A program made the position numbers and the translations under genes. Below are positions 7,874-15,578 of a stretch of DNA of 34,316 nucleotides, piece by piece. Source of the stretch: Fimbriiglobus sp. (GTDB lineage Bacteria > Planctomycetota > Planctomycetia > Gemmatales > Gemmataceae); assembly GCA_025351325.1 (NCBI GenBank), contig JANXWE010000196.1, positions 1 to 34,316 of the forward strand. Direction: 5' to 3'. Position 1 is the stretch's first letter. Each line of letters begins with the position of its first letter. The notes under the pieces are model-generated. The model saw only the letters and a program-made list of their open reading frames with translations. It did not search any database and was not told the origin of the DNA.

Positions 7874-8419
7874 TTACATTCCATCCTCTCGTGCCGACAG
7901 CCAAGCCAAATGTCGTTCTCGGAGTGTCCGACAGGCTTGAGGTGATTCGGAAAGCACGTCCATCCCACCGTCGTAGGGGTGGAGCATCCACCGGCAGTCC
8001 GGGGCGACGATCAGCACGTCGGCCATCGCATCGGCGGCGATCAAACGAACGAGGGGATCGAATTCGCCGGGCCGCCAGACTCGGATGCTGGTGTAAAGAT
8101 GCCAGTAGTTCGGTTCGTCGAATTCATCTTCCGCCTCGTGCATCGGAATCGTTCGCCAGAGGCTCGCGTTCGGATTGATGGGCGAGGGAGACTCGGAATA
8201 TTCGGTCGTCACCAACACGACGTCGTGTTCGGGATCGGTCAACTCGCCGAGAATGATATTGTGCCGAGCGAGGACTTCAGCGTACTCGGACTCGTTCTCG
8301 GGATAGCGTTTGGAACCCGGCAGACTGTGAAACCGTACCCATCGGGCCGGAAACGCCAGACGCAGCCGATGCCCGAGTGGTGGACAATTCGGAAAGCAGT
8401 GATCCCAATCGGGTGACAT
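7874..8419 (-). CDS. DUF3885-like hypothetical protein
   Basis: A 181-residue soluble protein without signal peptide or membrane segment. Recognisable stretches are RWVRFHSLPGSKRYPE, ARHNIILGELTDPEHDVVLVTTEYS, DVLIVAPDCRWMLHPYDGGMDV and the end RERHLAWLSAREDGM. The HPYDGGMDV box followed by a terminal WLS motif is reminiscent of the DUF3885 family found in planctomycetes and Bacilli; I am only moderately sure of that family. No catalytic motif is evident and the function is unknown. It begins 3 bases after the stop of the lipoprotein gene upstream, so the two are surely cotranscribed, and mfd follows 40 bases later. Confidence 0.75.
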   Translation of the reverse strand: MSPDWDHCFPNCPPLGHRLRLAFPARWVRFHSLPGSKRYPENESEYAEVLARHNIILGELTDPEHDVVLVTTEYSESPSPINPNASLWRTIPMHEAEDEFDEPNYWHLYTSIRVWRPGEFDPLVRLIAADAMADVLIVAPDCRWMLHPYDGGMDVLSESPQACRTLRERHLAWLSAREDGM

Positions 8420-8422
8420 CGG

Positions 8423-8860
8423 CTACTTCTTCTTGAGCAGGAAGAACGAGTGATCCGTTCTGGGCTTTGTGATGAAGGCCGTCGGGCGGTCATCCGGTGG
8501 CCCGACGCAAAGTTTCAGGTGGTCTCCGGTCAACTTGTAGATACCAATTTGACGCGCGTTGCCCCGGAGGAATTCGATCTGCCGGGGGCTTTTGGTCGCG
8601 TCCAATTCGAATGTCCCCTTCTTGCCCAGCACCGTGGCATCATTCCCCGAAAAGGTAAATTTGCCTCCATCGAGCAGCCCGGGTGGCGGAAGCTCGCCAT
8701 TCGACTCCGACGAAACGACATCCCACTCCCCTTGTAAGGCGATGTGATCTTTCTGAGACTCGGCATCCTGCTGCTTGGCCAACTCGGTCTTCTTTCGGGA
8801 ACAGGCCGGTGAAACCAGCAACGACGCTGTGACAAAGACCAAAAACATGTTGCTCCGCAT
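8423..8860 (-). CDS. TIGR03067-type planctomycete lipoprotein
   Basis: A 145-residue exported protein. The signal peptide ends in a lipobox-like SPAC with Cys20. After a charged linker comes LQGEWDVVSSESNGE, the opening of the TIGR03067 domain (pattern LxGxWxVVS...G), which occurs in many copies in planctomycete genomes and has no known function. The domain continues with GKFTFSGNDATVLGKKGTFELD, SPRQIEF, GIYKLTGDHLKLCV and ends KPRTDHSFFLLKKK, a lipocalin-like beta-sheet pattern. GAGGAG lies 6 bases before the ATG. The gene is first in a run with the DUF3885-like gene and mfd, and is divergent from the SGNH hydrolase gene. Confidence 0.85.
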   Translation of the reverse strand: MRSNMFLVFVTASLLVSPACSRKKTELAKQQDAESQKDHIALQGEWDVVSSESNGELPPPGLLDGGKFTFSGNDATVLGKKGTFELDATKSPRQIEFLRGNARQIGIYKLTGDHLKLCVGPPDDRPTAFITKPRTDHSFFLLKKK

Positions 8861-8923
8861 GTCGCACTCCTCGCACCGGGTAATCGCATCGCCAGACTAC
8901 AACTTTTCTAAAACCCATGAAAT

Positions 8924-8944
8924 GCCGGCCGCGCCGGCTACAAT
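8924..8944 (+). promoter_or_regulatory. Possible -10 box with adjacent GC palindrome
   Basis: TACAAT at 8939-8944 is a 5-of-6 match to a sigma-70 -10 box, 38 bases before the SGNH hydrolase ATG. It directly follows the palindrome GCCGGC-CGC-GCCGGC (8924-8938), which sits in the -35 to -10 spacer and could be an operator. No good -35 box is visible, so this is weak. Confidence 0.3.
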
Positions 8945-8982
8945 TCCGTCGTTCCGCTACTTCCCACCGAAAGGCCCTTCCC

Positions 8983-10233
8983 ATGCGTTGCCGTACTCTC
9001 GCGTTGTTGGCACTCTTCTTGGCGGTTCCCGCTCAAGCCGAAGAACCCGCCAAGGAATTCTTCTTCAAACCCAACGACCGCATCGTCTTCCTGGGGGACA
9101 GCATCACGCAGCAGTACCAGTACAGCTCGTACATGGAATTGTACCTCACCACGCGGATGCCGAAAGGGAACTTCGTGTTCATCAACGCCGGCATCGGCGG
9201 CGATACGGCCCAAGGTGGGGCCGGGCGATTCCAGAACGACGTGCTCAACGAGAAGCCGACGGCCGTCACCATCAACTTCGGCATGAACGACGCCGGCTAC
9301 GGCAAGTTCGACGCGGCCAAGAACAAGGTGTTCGTCGAAAAGACCAAGGCGATGGTGGAGATGGCCAAGAAGGCCAACGTCCGCGTGGCCCTCTGCTCGC
9401 CGAATGCCGTCGATAAACGGATCATGAACAACGGTAAAGAATACGTCGAAACGCAGAAGCAATTTTACGCACCACTGAAGGAACTCGCGGCCGGCCAAAA
9501 GATCAGCTTCGCCGATCAATTCACACTCACCCGCGCCGCCACCGACAAGATGGAGACGGTCGACGCCGGTGCGAAAGTGGCCAAGCCGTATTACGATGGC
9601 TTCCACACCGCCCCTCCTGGCGGCATCCTCATGGCCCACGCCATCTTGACGGAACTGAATGCCCCGGCGATCGTCAGCTCGGCCACGGTACTGGCCAACA
9701 ACACGAAAATCGCGGTGCCGATGCCCGTCGGTTGCACCATCAGCGACGTTGAAAAATCGGAGACCGGCGTCACGTTCACCCGGCTCGACGACGCGCTGCC
9801 GTTGCCGGTGCAAAAGGACTGGCTACCCATGCTGCCGTACATGAACGACCTCAAAGACCTCAATGCTTACGGCCTCACGGTGATCGGCTTGAAGGACGGC
9901 AACTACGACGTGTCCATCGACGGTGCCAAGGTGAGCACGGCGACCGCCAAGGAACTCGCCGCGGGCGTGAACCTGGGCAACCTGACGACGGGGCCGATTT
10001 TCGAGCAGAGCAACAAGGTGCTCGTGGCCATCGACGCCAAGAACCGCATGGTGATTGATCGCTTCTTCAACGTCGTCCGCTTCAATGTGCCCAACTGGGT
10101 CGAAGACGTCGCCCCCGGCGTGAAGACCAAAGAGTTGGCCAAGCGCATGGAGAAGATCAGCGCGGCCCAAGCCGAGATCTACAAGCTGGCCACGCCGAAG
10201 TCGCACAAGTTCTCGGTGACCTCGGCGAAGTAA
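8983..10233 (+). CDS. Secreted SGNH/GDSL hydrolase
   Basis: A 416-residue exported esterase-type hydrolase. The ATG at 8983 is chosen because it opens directly into a signal peptide (MRCRTLALLALFLAVPAQAEE); upstream in-frame codons would only add a charged tail. SGNH blocks are complete: block I GDSITQ (Ser40), block II Gly in GIGGDT, block III GMND (Asn102), block V DGFH (Asp205, His208). The catalytic domain takes about residues 25-235. A second part of about 180 residues, with beta-rich text such as NYDVSIDGAKVSTATAKELAAGVNL, is an accessory domain often seen in planctomycete SGNH enzymes. The substrate cannot be told; carbohydrate or polysaccharide deacetylation is common in the superfamily. 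It begins a + strand run with the next two genes. Confidence 0.9.
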   Translation: MRCRTLALLALFLAVPAQAEEPAKEFFFKPNDRIVFLGDSITQQYQYSSYMELYLTTRMPKGNFVFINAGIGGDTAQGGAGRFQNDVLNEKPTAVTINFGMNDAGYGKFDAAKNKVFVEKTKAMVEMAKKANVRVALCSPNAVDKRIMNNGKEYVETQKQFYAPLKELAAGQKISFADQFTLTRAATDKMETVDAGAKVAKPYYDGFHTAPPGGILMAHAILTELNAPAIVSSATVLANNTKIAVPMPVGCTISDVEKSETGVTFTRLDDALPLPVQKDWLPMLPYMNDLKDLNAYGLTVIGLKDGNYDVSIDGAKVSTATAKELAAGVNLGNLTTGPIFEQSNKVLVAIDAKNRMVIDRFFNVVRFNVPNWVEDVAPGVKTKELAKRMEKISAAQAEIYKLATPKSHKFSVTSAK

Positions 10234-10234
10234 C

Positions 10235-11098
10235 ATGCCCGTGACCGCGACCCTGGTGCCGGATCGTCCGACGATCCGGCTGTCGAGTTCTCTCACTCTG
10301 CAAGCCACGTTGCAAGGGCCGGCTCCGCTGCGCATCGAAGTGCCGGCGCAAATTCTCGCCGAGGAATCAGCCCCACTTTGGCAGGTTGTCCCCGTCGGTT
10401 CCGCCAAGCTCGTCGATCTCCCCGATGGCCAACAGCGCTGGAGCCAAGAGTACCGCGCGTCCCCATTCAGCCCCGGTTCGACCGTCCCGCTGGTATTCCG
10501 CGAGTTCACCGTCGCCAGTGGCAACGATGTCACTTCGAAGTCGGTGGCATTTCCCACCCTGACCATCCGTGTTGAAACGACGATCAAAACCGTGAAAGCG
10601 GACGAGGCCCGACCCGCCACCGGGATCGAAGAGCTTCCGCCGTTGCCCACGCCCCCGGCGGTTCCACCGGGTGTCATCGGGTTCGGAATTGCCGTCGCTG
10701 TCTTGCTCAGCATCGGATTATTCTTCGCCCTGCGTCGCCGCAAACCGGTGCCGGACCCGTTACCCCGAATCGAAGCGCTGCGTGAATTGGAATTGCTCGT
10801 GGCGGACGGAACGGCCCCGAACCGCCTCGCGGAGATCGTGCGAACGTTCGTGGGCCAGCAGTACCACGTGCCTGCCGAAACGATGACCACCGCGGAGCTG
10901 GCGACGGCCTACCCCGACGGCGAGCTGCGAGAAATTCTGGAAGAATGCGACCGCGTCCGTTTCGCCGGTGTACCATGGCTACCCGACGAACTCCAGCGGG
11001 CTGTGGAACAGGCCCGGTCGTGGGTGTCGAATTCCAACGAGCCGGGCAAGACGGACGCCCGACCGACGAATCACCAGCATCGTTTCCCTCCAGGTTGA
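10235..11098 (+). CDS. BatD-like membrane protein
   Basis: A 287-residue protein whose ATG lies one base after the stop of the SGNH gene, so the two are translationally linked. Residues 1-115 form a beta-sandwich-like region (PTIRLSSSLTLQATLQGPAPLRIEVPA...FPTLTIRVET). A Pro-rich linker leads to one TM helix (PGVIGFGIAVAVLLSIGLFFAL, about 147-168). The cytoplasmic tail has a helical domain (ALRELELLVADG...LAEIVRTFVGQQYHVPAETMTTAELATAYPDGELREILEECDRVRFAG) like that of BatD/DUF4381-type proteins in MoxR-Bat operons. Odd: there is no N-terminal signal peptide even though the beta-sandwich should be periplasmic, and no start lies further upstream in frame. No MoxR or VWA gene is nearby. Family-level call, function unknown. 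Confidence 0.75.
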   Translation: MPVTATLVPDRPTIRLSSSLTLQATLQGPAPLRIEVPAQILAEESAPLWQVVPVGSAKLVDLPDGQQRWSQEYRASPFSPGSTVPLVFREFTVASGNDVTSKSVAFPTLTIRVETTIKTVKADEARPATGIEELPPLPTPPAVPPGVIGFGIAVAVLLSIGLFFALRRRKPVPDPLPRIEALRELELLVADGTAPNRLAEIVRTFVGQQYHVPAETMTTAELATAYPDGELREILEECDRVRFAGVPWLPDELQRAVEQARSWVSNSNEPGKTDARPTNHQHRFPPG

Positions 11099-11104
11099 GG
11101 ATCC

Positions 11105-11908
11105 ATGGCCGACCCCGCACTCGACTCCTCGTCTCGGCCCGTCACCGATTCGCAAATCCTCCGCTGGGGCAAGGCGTCGTCGCCGGAGACGGATCTTGTT
11201 CCAGAAACCAAGTTCCTCCAAGGCCCGCAGCCACGCGGGTTGGAACTCTGGCACACCTTCCAAGTGATGCGTGAGATGATCCGCGGGTTCCGCAAGCTCA
11301 GCTTCGTCGGCCCGTGCGTCACCGTCTTCGGTTCCGCCCGCTTCGACGAAGACCACGTCTTCTATCGGCAGGCCCGGCTCATCGGTCGCCGGCTCGCCGA
11401 GAACGGCTTCACCGTGATGACCGGCGGTGGCCCCGGCATCATGGAGGCGGCCAACCGCGGGGCCAAGGACGTGCCCGGGGCGCGTTCCGTCGGCTGCAAC
11501 ATCAAGTTGCCGAAGGAGCAGAAGCCGAACCCGTACCTCGATAAGTTCGTCGACTTCGAGAACTTCTTCGTGCGGAAGTTGATGCTGGTGAAGTACAGCT
11601 ATGCGTTCATCGTCTGCCCCGGCGGCTTCGGCACCCTTGATGAACTCTTCGAAGTGCTGACGCTCATGCAAACGGGCAAACTCGCCGACTTCCCGGTGGC
11701 CCTCGTCGGCCGCGACTACTGGGCGCCGGGCATCGAGCAGATGCGGAAGTTCGTGGCCGAGAAGACCATCGACCCGGTCGACTTCGAGAAGCTGTACATC
11801 GGCGACGACCCGAACGAAGTGGCCGAGCACGTGACGGGCATCGCGATGAAGAAGTTCGGACTCAGCTACGGCGCGAAGATGCGCCGCCGCTGGTGGCTGG
11901 GGGAGTGA
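11105..11908 (+). CDS. LOG-family protein (TIGR00730 Rossmann fold)
   Basis: A 267-residue cytosolic protein of the LOG/YgdH family, formerly called lysine decarboxylases. Characterised members hydrolyse nucleoside 5'-monophosphates, cytokinin ribotides in the LOG case, to the free base and ribose 5-phosphate. The diagnostic motifs are MTGGGPGIMEAANRGA (about 102-117) and CPGGFGTLDELFE (about 173-185), with the VFGSARF strand before them and the QTGKLADFPVALVG strand after. The N-terminal 50 residues are a variable extension. The ATG lies 6 bases after the BatD-like gene. The nucleotide substrate is unknown. The 107-base gap to 12015 contains only a weak GGGG/CCCC hairpin at about 11915-11930 and no clear terminator. 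Confidence 0.9.
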   Translation: MADPALDSSSRPVTDSQILRWGKASSPETDLVPETKFLQGPQPRGLELWHTFQVMREMIRGFRKLSFVGPCVTVFGSARFDEDHVFYRQARLIGRRLAENGFTVMTGGGPGIMEAANRGAKDVPGARSVGCNIKLPKEQKPNPYLDKFVDFENFFVRKLMLVKYSYAFIVCPGGFGTLDELFEVLTLMQTGKLADFPVALVGRDYWAPGIEQMRKFVAEKTIDPVDFEKLYIGDDPNEVAEHVTGIAMKKFGLSYGAKMRRRWWLGE

Positions 11909-12015
11909 GGTTGGGGAGTTGGGCCCCTTAATGTGACAATGGGACAAATGGATTTGGTCAGGATAACAGGGCGACCACGGAGTTGAGTGTCCCTGCTGGC
12001 CGTTATAGCACCTAC

Positions 12016-12861
12016 TCATTCAGATGCCGAACCGCCGGGAGGCTGAAGTAAAGCCTCAAAATCTTTGAGGAGTTCTGCCTTGATAATAAGCCCAAGGTTG
12101 TTCGGTATCCGCGAGATTGCAACCGGCTTGGACACAGTTGGAATAGTTTCAATTACAATCTCCCCCGTCGCGGTGTGCTGAGGGCCTGCGTAAAGCACAC
12201 CCATCAACATAATGCGTGAGCCGAATATTACATTTCCCTTACGGTTCGTGTAGTTTCCGCTGTTGTATAGGAGAACTGGAGAACCGCTCGAGCCGGGGAA
12301 ACAGGCAGCATCGATCATAAACTCCCTGCGACCACAATAATCCGTGTTCGGGTGTGTTGCAGTTACGCCGCGTCGGAACAGGGGCATGTTGTTGACGTGA
12401 TCCCAAATCCCGTTCGGGTATCCAACCATCACAACTTCTTCGATCGCCGTCAGATCCGTCAAGTCTGTTTCCGATAGTAGCCAACGCTCATCCATGGGGA
12501 TGTAAAACAGCATCTTCCCCTGCTCCTCAGAAAAGCGCAGTAGGTGAGAGATCGGCATGACGCACAAATCGATGTCTGCATTTGGATGGCCAATCCAATA
12601 TGTCTGAAAATCGGTTACTATGAAGTCTGTATGCGTCGTCGGAACGGAATCCGAGTTCTCTGAAAGATGAAGGTGAAAGCGTCCTGTGGTACTACCTGCG
12701 ATGACATGTTTGTTGGTAACGATTGCGGGCACGCAATGATCGCCTTTCCGGCAGAATTCAAAGTAGAAGCCGGTGCCGGTAGACCTGCCGATTGGGGTAT
12801 CACATTCAATGCGAACCGTGGTATAAGGAAGCTGCTCTGAAGGTGATAAATCAATAGGCAT
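12016..12861 (-). CDS. Cytosolic trypsin-like serine protease, AT-richer than its surroundings
   Basis: A 281-residue protein with a chymotrypsin-fold catalytic triad: His52 in VTNKHVI, Asp98 in NADIDLCVMPI, Ser192 in CFPGSSGSPVLL. Loops such as VGYPNGIWD and RRGVTATHP match the trypsin-2/DegP-like peptidase group. There is no PDZ domain. There is no signal peptide or TM helix, so it should act in the cytosol unless exported otherwise. Base composition is visibly richer in A and T, and codon choice more mixed, than in the neighbours, and the flanks are AT-rich too, suggesting recent acquisition. It lies between a + strand LOG gene and the minus-strand S41-nadC operon without a shared transcript. 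The substrate is unknown. Stand-alone trypsin-like proteins of this kind occur in accessory and defence regions, but no defence partner is seen here. Confidence 0.85.
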   Translation of the reverse strand: MPIDLSPSEQLPYTTVRIECDTPIGRSTGTGFYFEFCRKGDHCVPAIVTNKHVIAGSTTGRFHLHLSENSDSVPTTHTDFIVTDFQTYWIGHPNADIDLCVMPISHLLRFSEEQGKMLFYIPMDERWLLSETDLTDLTAIEEVVMVGYPNGIWDHVNNMPLFRRGVTATHPNTDYCGRREFMIDAACFPGSSGSPVLLYNSGNYTNRKGNVIFGSRIMLMGVLYAGPQHTATGEIVIETIPTVSKPVAISRIPNNLGLIIKAELLKDFEALLQPPGGSASE

Positions 12862-12896
12862 AGTTAGAATTCCTGGCTGTTGATCTACCCAAATTC

Positions 12897-12929
12897 CAAA
12901 ACGATTTCACCCGGTTAGCAATCGTTTTG
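12897..12929 (-). terminator. Hairpin terminator after nadC
   Basis: CAAAACGATT (12897-12906) and AATCGTTTTG (12920-12929) form a perfect 10-bp stem with a 13-base loop, starting 9 bases past the nadC stop. On the minus strand the 3' arm ends in CGTTTTG followed by GGAATTTGGG, a weak T-rich tail. It also lies just upstream of the protease start (12861), so it could act as an operator for that gene. Confidence 0.6.
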
Positions 12930-12937
12930 CGCAGAAA

Positions 12938-13819
12938 TTACCCCCCACCCGAATAATCCAACCCAATATCAAATGCGGGCGCCGAATGCGTGAGTGCGCC
13001 GACGCTGATGCGATCCACACCTGTCTCGGCGACGGTGCGGAGGGTGGCCAGGGTGATGCCACCGGAGGCTTCCAGGAGTGTGGCCGGTGCGAGTTGGTTC
13101 CGCAGTGTCACGCAGGCCCGGAGTTGATCCACGGTCATATTGTCGAGCAGGACAATTTCGGGTTTGGCGGGCAGCACTTCTTGCAGTTGGGCGAACGAGT
13201 CGACCTCCACTTCCACCGATAACCCATGGTTGCCGGGGTAAGCGCGGGCCAGTTCCACGGATCGCCGCACCGGAGTCGGGCCGGGGATACCGGCAATGTG
13301 GTTGTCTTTAATCAAGATGGCATCGTACAGCCCGACCCGGTGATTCGTGCCGCCGCCCATACGCACGGCGTACTTTTCGAGCAGCCGCCAACCCGGCGTC
13401 GTTTTGCGGGTGTCGAGGATTTTCACCGGCAGCCCGGCCACGGCATCGACGTAGTGCCGCGTGAGTGTGGCCACCCCGGTGAGGCGTTGCAGGAAATTGA
13501 GGGCGGTGCGTTCCGCCGCGAGAATCGACCGGAGCGAACCGGAGAGTGTGGCCAAGATCGTCCCGCGCGTGATGTGGGAGCCGTCGGACAATTTGGGAAT
13601 GAAGAGCAGGTGCGTATCGACCGCGTGGCACACAAGTCGGGCCACCGGGAGACCGGCGACGACGCCTGTGTTGCGGGCGAGGAACTGCACCGTGGCCAAG
13701 GTGTCGGCGGGAATCGTTGCCAGTGAAGTGCGATCGCCGAATTCACCGAGATCTTCGGGCAGTGCCAAAGAAATTAAGGATCGGGCGGACGATTCTTCGG
13801 CGGCGGTCAGTTCCATCAT
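12938..13819 (-). CDS. nadC: Nicotinate-nucleotide pyrophosphorylase (carboxylating)
   Basis: Quinolinate phosphoribosyltransferase, 293 residues, which turns quinolinate plus PRPP into nicotinate mononucleotide in de novo NAD synthesis. The family signature is intact: ILDTRKTTPGWRLLEKYAV, then GGGTNHRVGLYDAILIKDNHI, VEVEVDSFAQLQEVL, ILLDNM-type VLLDNMTVDQL and EASGGITLATLRTVAETGVDRISVGALTHS. The N-terminal alpha/beta domain (LALPEDLGEFGDRTS) is complete. The reading frame extends upstream to 14644, but that part is a shadow of the S41 gene. The proper start is the ATG at 13819, which overlaps the S41 stop as ATGA, with a second ATG next to it at 13816. No nadA or nadB is present here. Confidence 0.95.
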   Translation of the reverse strand: MMELTAAEESSARSLISLALPEDLGEFGDRTSLATIPADTLATVQFLARNTGVVAGLPVARLVCHAVDTHLLFIPKLSDGSHITRGTILATLSGSLRSILAAERTALNFLQRLTGVATLTRHYVDAVAGLPVKILDTRKTTPGWRLLEKYAVRMGGGTNHRVGLYDAILIKDNHIAGIPGPTPVRRSVELARAYPGNHGLSVEVEVDSFAQLQEVLPAKPEIVLLDNMTVDQLRACVTLRNQLAPATLLEASGGITLATLRTVAETGVDRISVGALTHSAPAFDIGLDYSGGG

Positions 13820-15444
13820 CGCATGGTGGCCGTGGTGTTGATCAATTCCATCGCTTTGGCGATGGCGATGGTCAGTTGGCGCTCGGGATCGACCTCGGTG
13901 ATGTGCGGTGTGACCCCGATTCCATTGAGGGGCTGGCCACGCGGCGAGAGCGTGCTGGCCACCGAAAGGACGAGGAAGCCGGACTTCCCCTGGGTTTCGG
14001 ACGTGTCGAGCGATTCGAGCCGGATCGGCGATTGCACGAACCCTTTGCCGAACGTCGGCAGTCCCACGAGGATCGCGCGGCCGTGATCTTTCAGCCCGGC
14101 CACAAAGATTTCGGCCGAGGACATGGTTTTGGTGTCCACCAGCAGCACCACCGGCATGGCGTGGGCACTCATGCCCGCGTCCGACGAGAAGATGCGGTTG
14201 CTGAACTCGGCCGACTGACCCAGGGTGGTCACGATGATGCCGTTGGGGAGGAACCGCTGGGCGGTGGCGATGCACGCCGAGAGGGAGCCACCGGGGTTGC
14301 CGCGGAGATCGAGGATCAACGCTTTCATGCCCCGAGCCTTGAGAGACTCGATGGCCTCGTCGAGTTCGCCTGACGTCTGGTTTTGGAAGCCTGCCAAACG
14401 CAGGTAGCCGATGCTCCCCTTGAGGATGCCAGCCCCGTAAACGGTCGGCAGGGGAGTCGGCAGGCGGAACTTCAGCCCCGCGTCTTCGGAGTCGGTGGCC
14501 GCGAGTTCGAGGTCGTGCCCGAGCGTGGACGTTGCGGCTTTCATCGCATCGCGGAGCCGGGCGGGTGTGGCGCCGTTCATGGACTGGTCGTTGAGCTTCG
14601 CCAGCCGATCCCCCTTGTGGAACGGACTGTGCAGCGCCGCCCACGAGTTGGGAACGACGGTTTCAATAACGATCCCCTTGGCGTCGAAGGCGACGAGCAA
14701 CCCGTACCCGGCGAGTTCGAGGATCGGCGCGGCGAGTTCCGCTTGCGGGCCCGAAGGCACCACGTAGGCGGTGTACTCGTCCAATCCACTGCAGGCACCG
14801 CAGAGCAGTTCCAACACGATGGCCGAAGGGTTTTTCACGCCGAGCGACTGCGCCCCCTGCACCACATCGCGGGCCACGCGGCGGATTTCACTGGCGTTGC
14901 TCGGGAGTTTCGCACGCCATCCGTCACGCAGCGACTGGCGGAACTTGGCGACTTTCTTCTCGCTGGCTTCGGGGAGGTATTGCGACCGAAACGCGGAATC
15001 GCTCAGGGCGTGTTCGAGTTCGTCCAAACTCCCCGCCATCAGCTTTTCATACGTCGCCCGTTCACGGTCGACGTACAGCGTTTGAATTTTGATCAGCGCT
15101 TCGGTGTAGAGTGTCAGCGCGTCGGCGACGGGGAGCGTCAAAATGAACTGTTGGAACGCCGGATCCCGGTGCCGTTGAATCTGGGTGACGTTGCGAAGGC
15201 AGGTGCGGATTCGATCGCGCAATTCCGGAGTCGGTTTGCCACTGAGGTACAATTTCAAATACAGATCGAGGGCCGCGTCCCATTTGCCGGCACGCTCGGC
15301 GGTTTCCGCATCCGTCTGAAATTTGCCAGAATCGAGGCTGGGTGCGGAAAGCTTCGGAGCTTCCGCAGCGATTGCCAACTCTGCCACCAGCAACTGTGCC
15401 AGAGCCAGAGAACCGAGTGTGAACCAGCGCGGTGCAACAGGCAT
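13816..15444 (-). CDS. S41-family carboxy-terminal processing protease
   Basis: A 542-residue exported protease of the CtpA/Prc type. A signal peptide (LGSLALAQLLVAELAIAAEA) is followed by an N-terminal helical region with a TPR-like start (AERAGKWDAALDLYLKLYLSG). A PDZ domain lies at about 240-310 (GYGLLVAFDAKGIVIETVVPNSWAA...GDRLAKLNDQSM). The S41 domain is at about 340-510: GSIGYLRLAGF, LILDLRGNPGG, TMSSAEIFVAGLKDHG and GLPTFGKGFVQ. The Ser/Lys dyad fits Ser442 and Lys467, with the 25-residue spacing of E. coli Prc (Ser452/Lys477). It sits in the periplasm. Stop and nadC start overlap (ATGA). A good promoter and a leader hairpin lie just upstream. Confidence 0.92.
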   Translation of the reverse strand: MPVAPRWFTLGSLALAQLLVAELAIAAEAPKLSAPSLDSGKFQTDAETAERAGKWDAALDLYLKLYLSGKPTPELRDRIRTCLRNVTQIQRHRDPAFQQFILTLPVADALTLYTEALIKIQTLYVDRERATYEKLMAGSLDELEHALSDSAFRSQYLPEASEKKVAKFRQSLRDGWRAKLPSNASEIRRVARDVVQGAQSLGVKNPSAIVLELLCGACSGLDEYTAYVVPSGPQAELAAPILELAGYGLLVAFDAKGIVIETVVPNSWAALHSPFHKGDRLAKLNDQSMNGATPARLRDAMKAATSTLGHDLELAATDSEDAGLKFRLPTPLPTVYGAGILKGSIGYLRLAGFQNQTSGELDEAIESLKARGMKALILDLRGNPGGSLSACIATAQRFLPNGIIVTTLGQSAEFSNRIFSSDAGMSAHAMPVVLLVDTKTMSSAEIFVAGLKDHGRAILVGLPTFGKGFVQSPIRLESLDTSETQGKSGFLVLSVASTLSPRGQPLNGIGVTPHITEVDPERQLTIAIAKAMELINTTATMR

Positions 15445-15445
15445 G

Positions 15446-15500
15446 TCCCAACCTCAAGCGGCGAGAAAGTCAATTCGGTGCCGAGGCCGTGAGGTTGGGA
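15446..15500 (-). promoter_or_regulatory. Leader hairpin that can cover the S41 ribosome-binding site
   Basis: TCCCAACCTCA (15446-15456 on the + strand) and TGAGGTTGGGA (15490-15500) are an 11-bp perfect inverted repeat with a 33-base loop. In the minus-strand transcript the 3' arm reads TGAGGTTGGGA and ends one base before the ATG at 15444, so the GAGG Shine-Dalgarno lies inside the stem. The 5' arm is in the leader between promoter and start. This predicts translation control by folding; the trigger is unknown. Confidence 0.55.
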
Positions 15501-15520
15501 GAATTCTCACGACAAGGAGA

Positions 15521-15550
15521 ATAGTACCGTGCCCCGGTCATAGGTGTCAA
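15521..15550 (-). promoter_or_regulatory. Sigma-70-type promoter of S41-nadC
   Basis: On the minus strand TTGACA (+ strand 15545-15550) is a perfect -35 box, followed after 18 bases by TACTAT (15521-15526), a 4-of-6 -10 box. Transcription would start near 15514, giving a leader of about 70 bases that includes the hairpin at 15446-15500. The -35 box lies within GTGTCA/TGACAC (about 15544-15573), an inverted repeat 6 bases past the permease stop that may be that gene's weak terminator. Confidence 0.55.
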
Positions 15551-15578
15551 ATATCTGTTTCGAATTGTGACACGTTCG

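Noticed and set aside
12016-12861. Defence system built around the trypsin-like protease
   Set aside because: No NTPase, sensor, nuclease or toxin partner lies beside it; neighbours are LOG-family and NAD synthesis genes.
13823-14644. Upstream extension of the nadC frame
   Set aside because: It lies wholly in the S41 gene and has basic, Pro-rich shadow text; the family N-terminus starts at the ATGA overlap.
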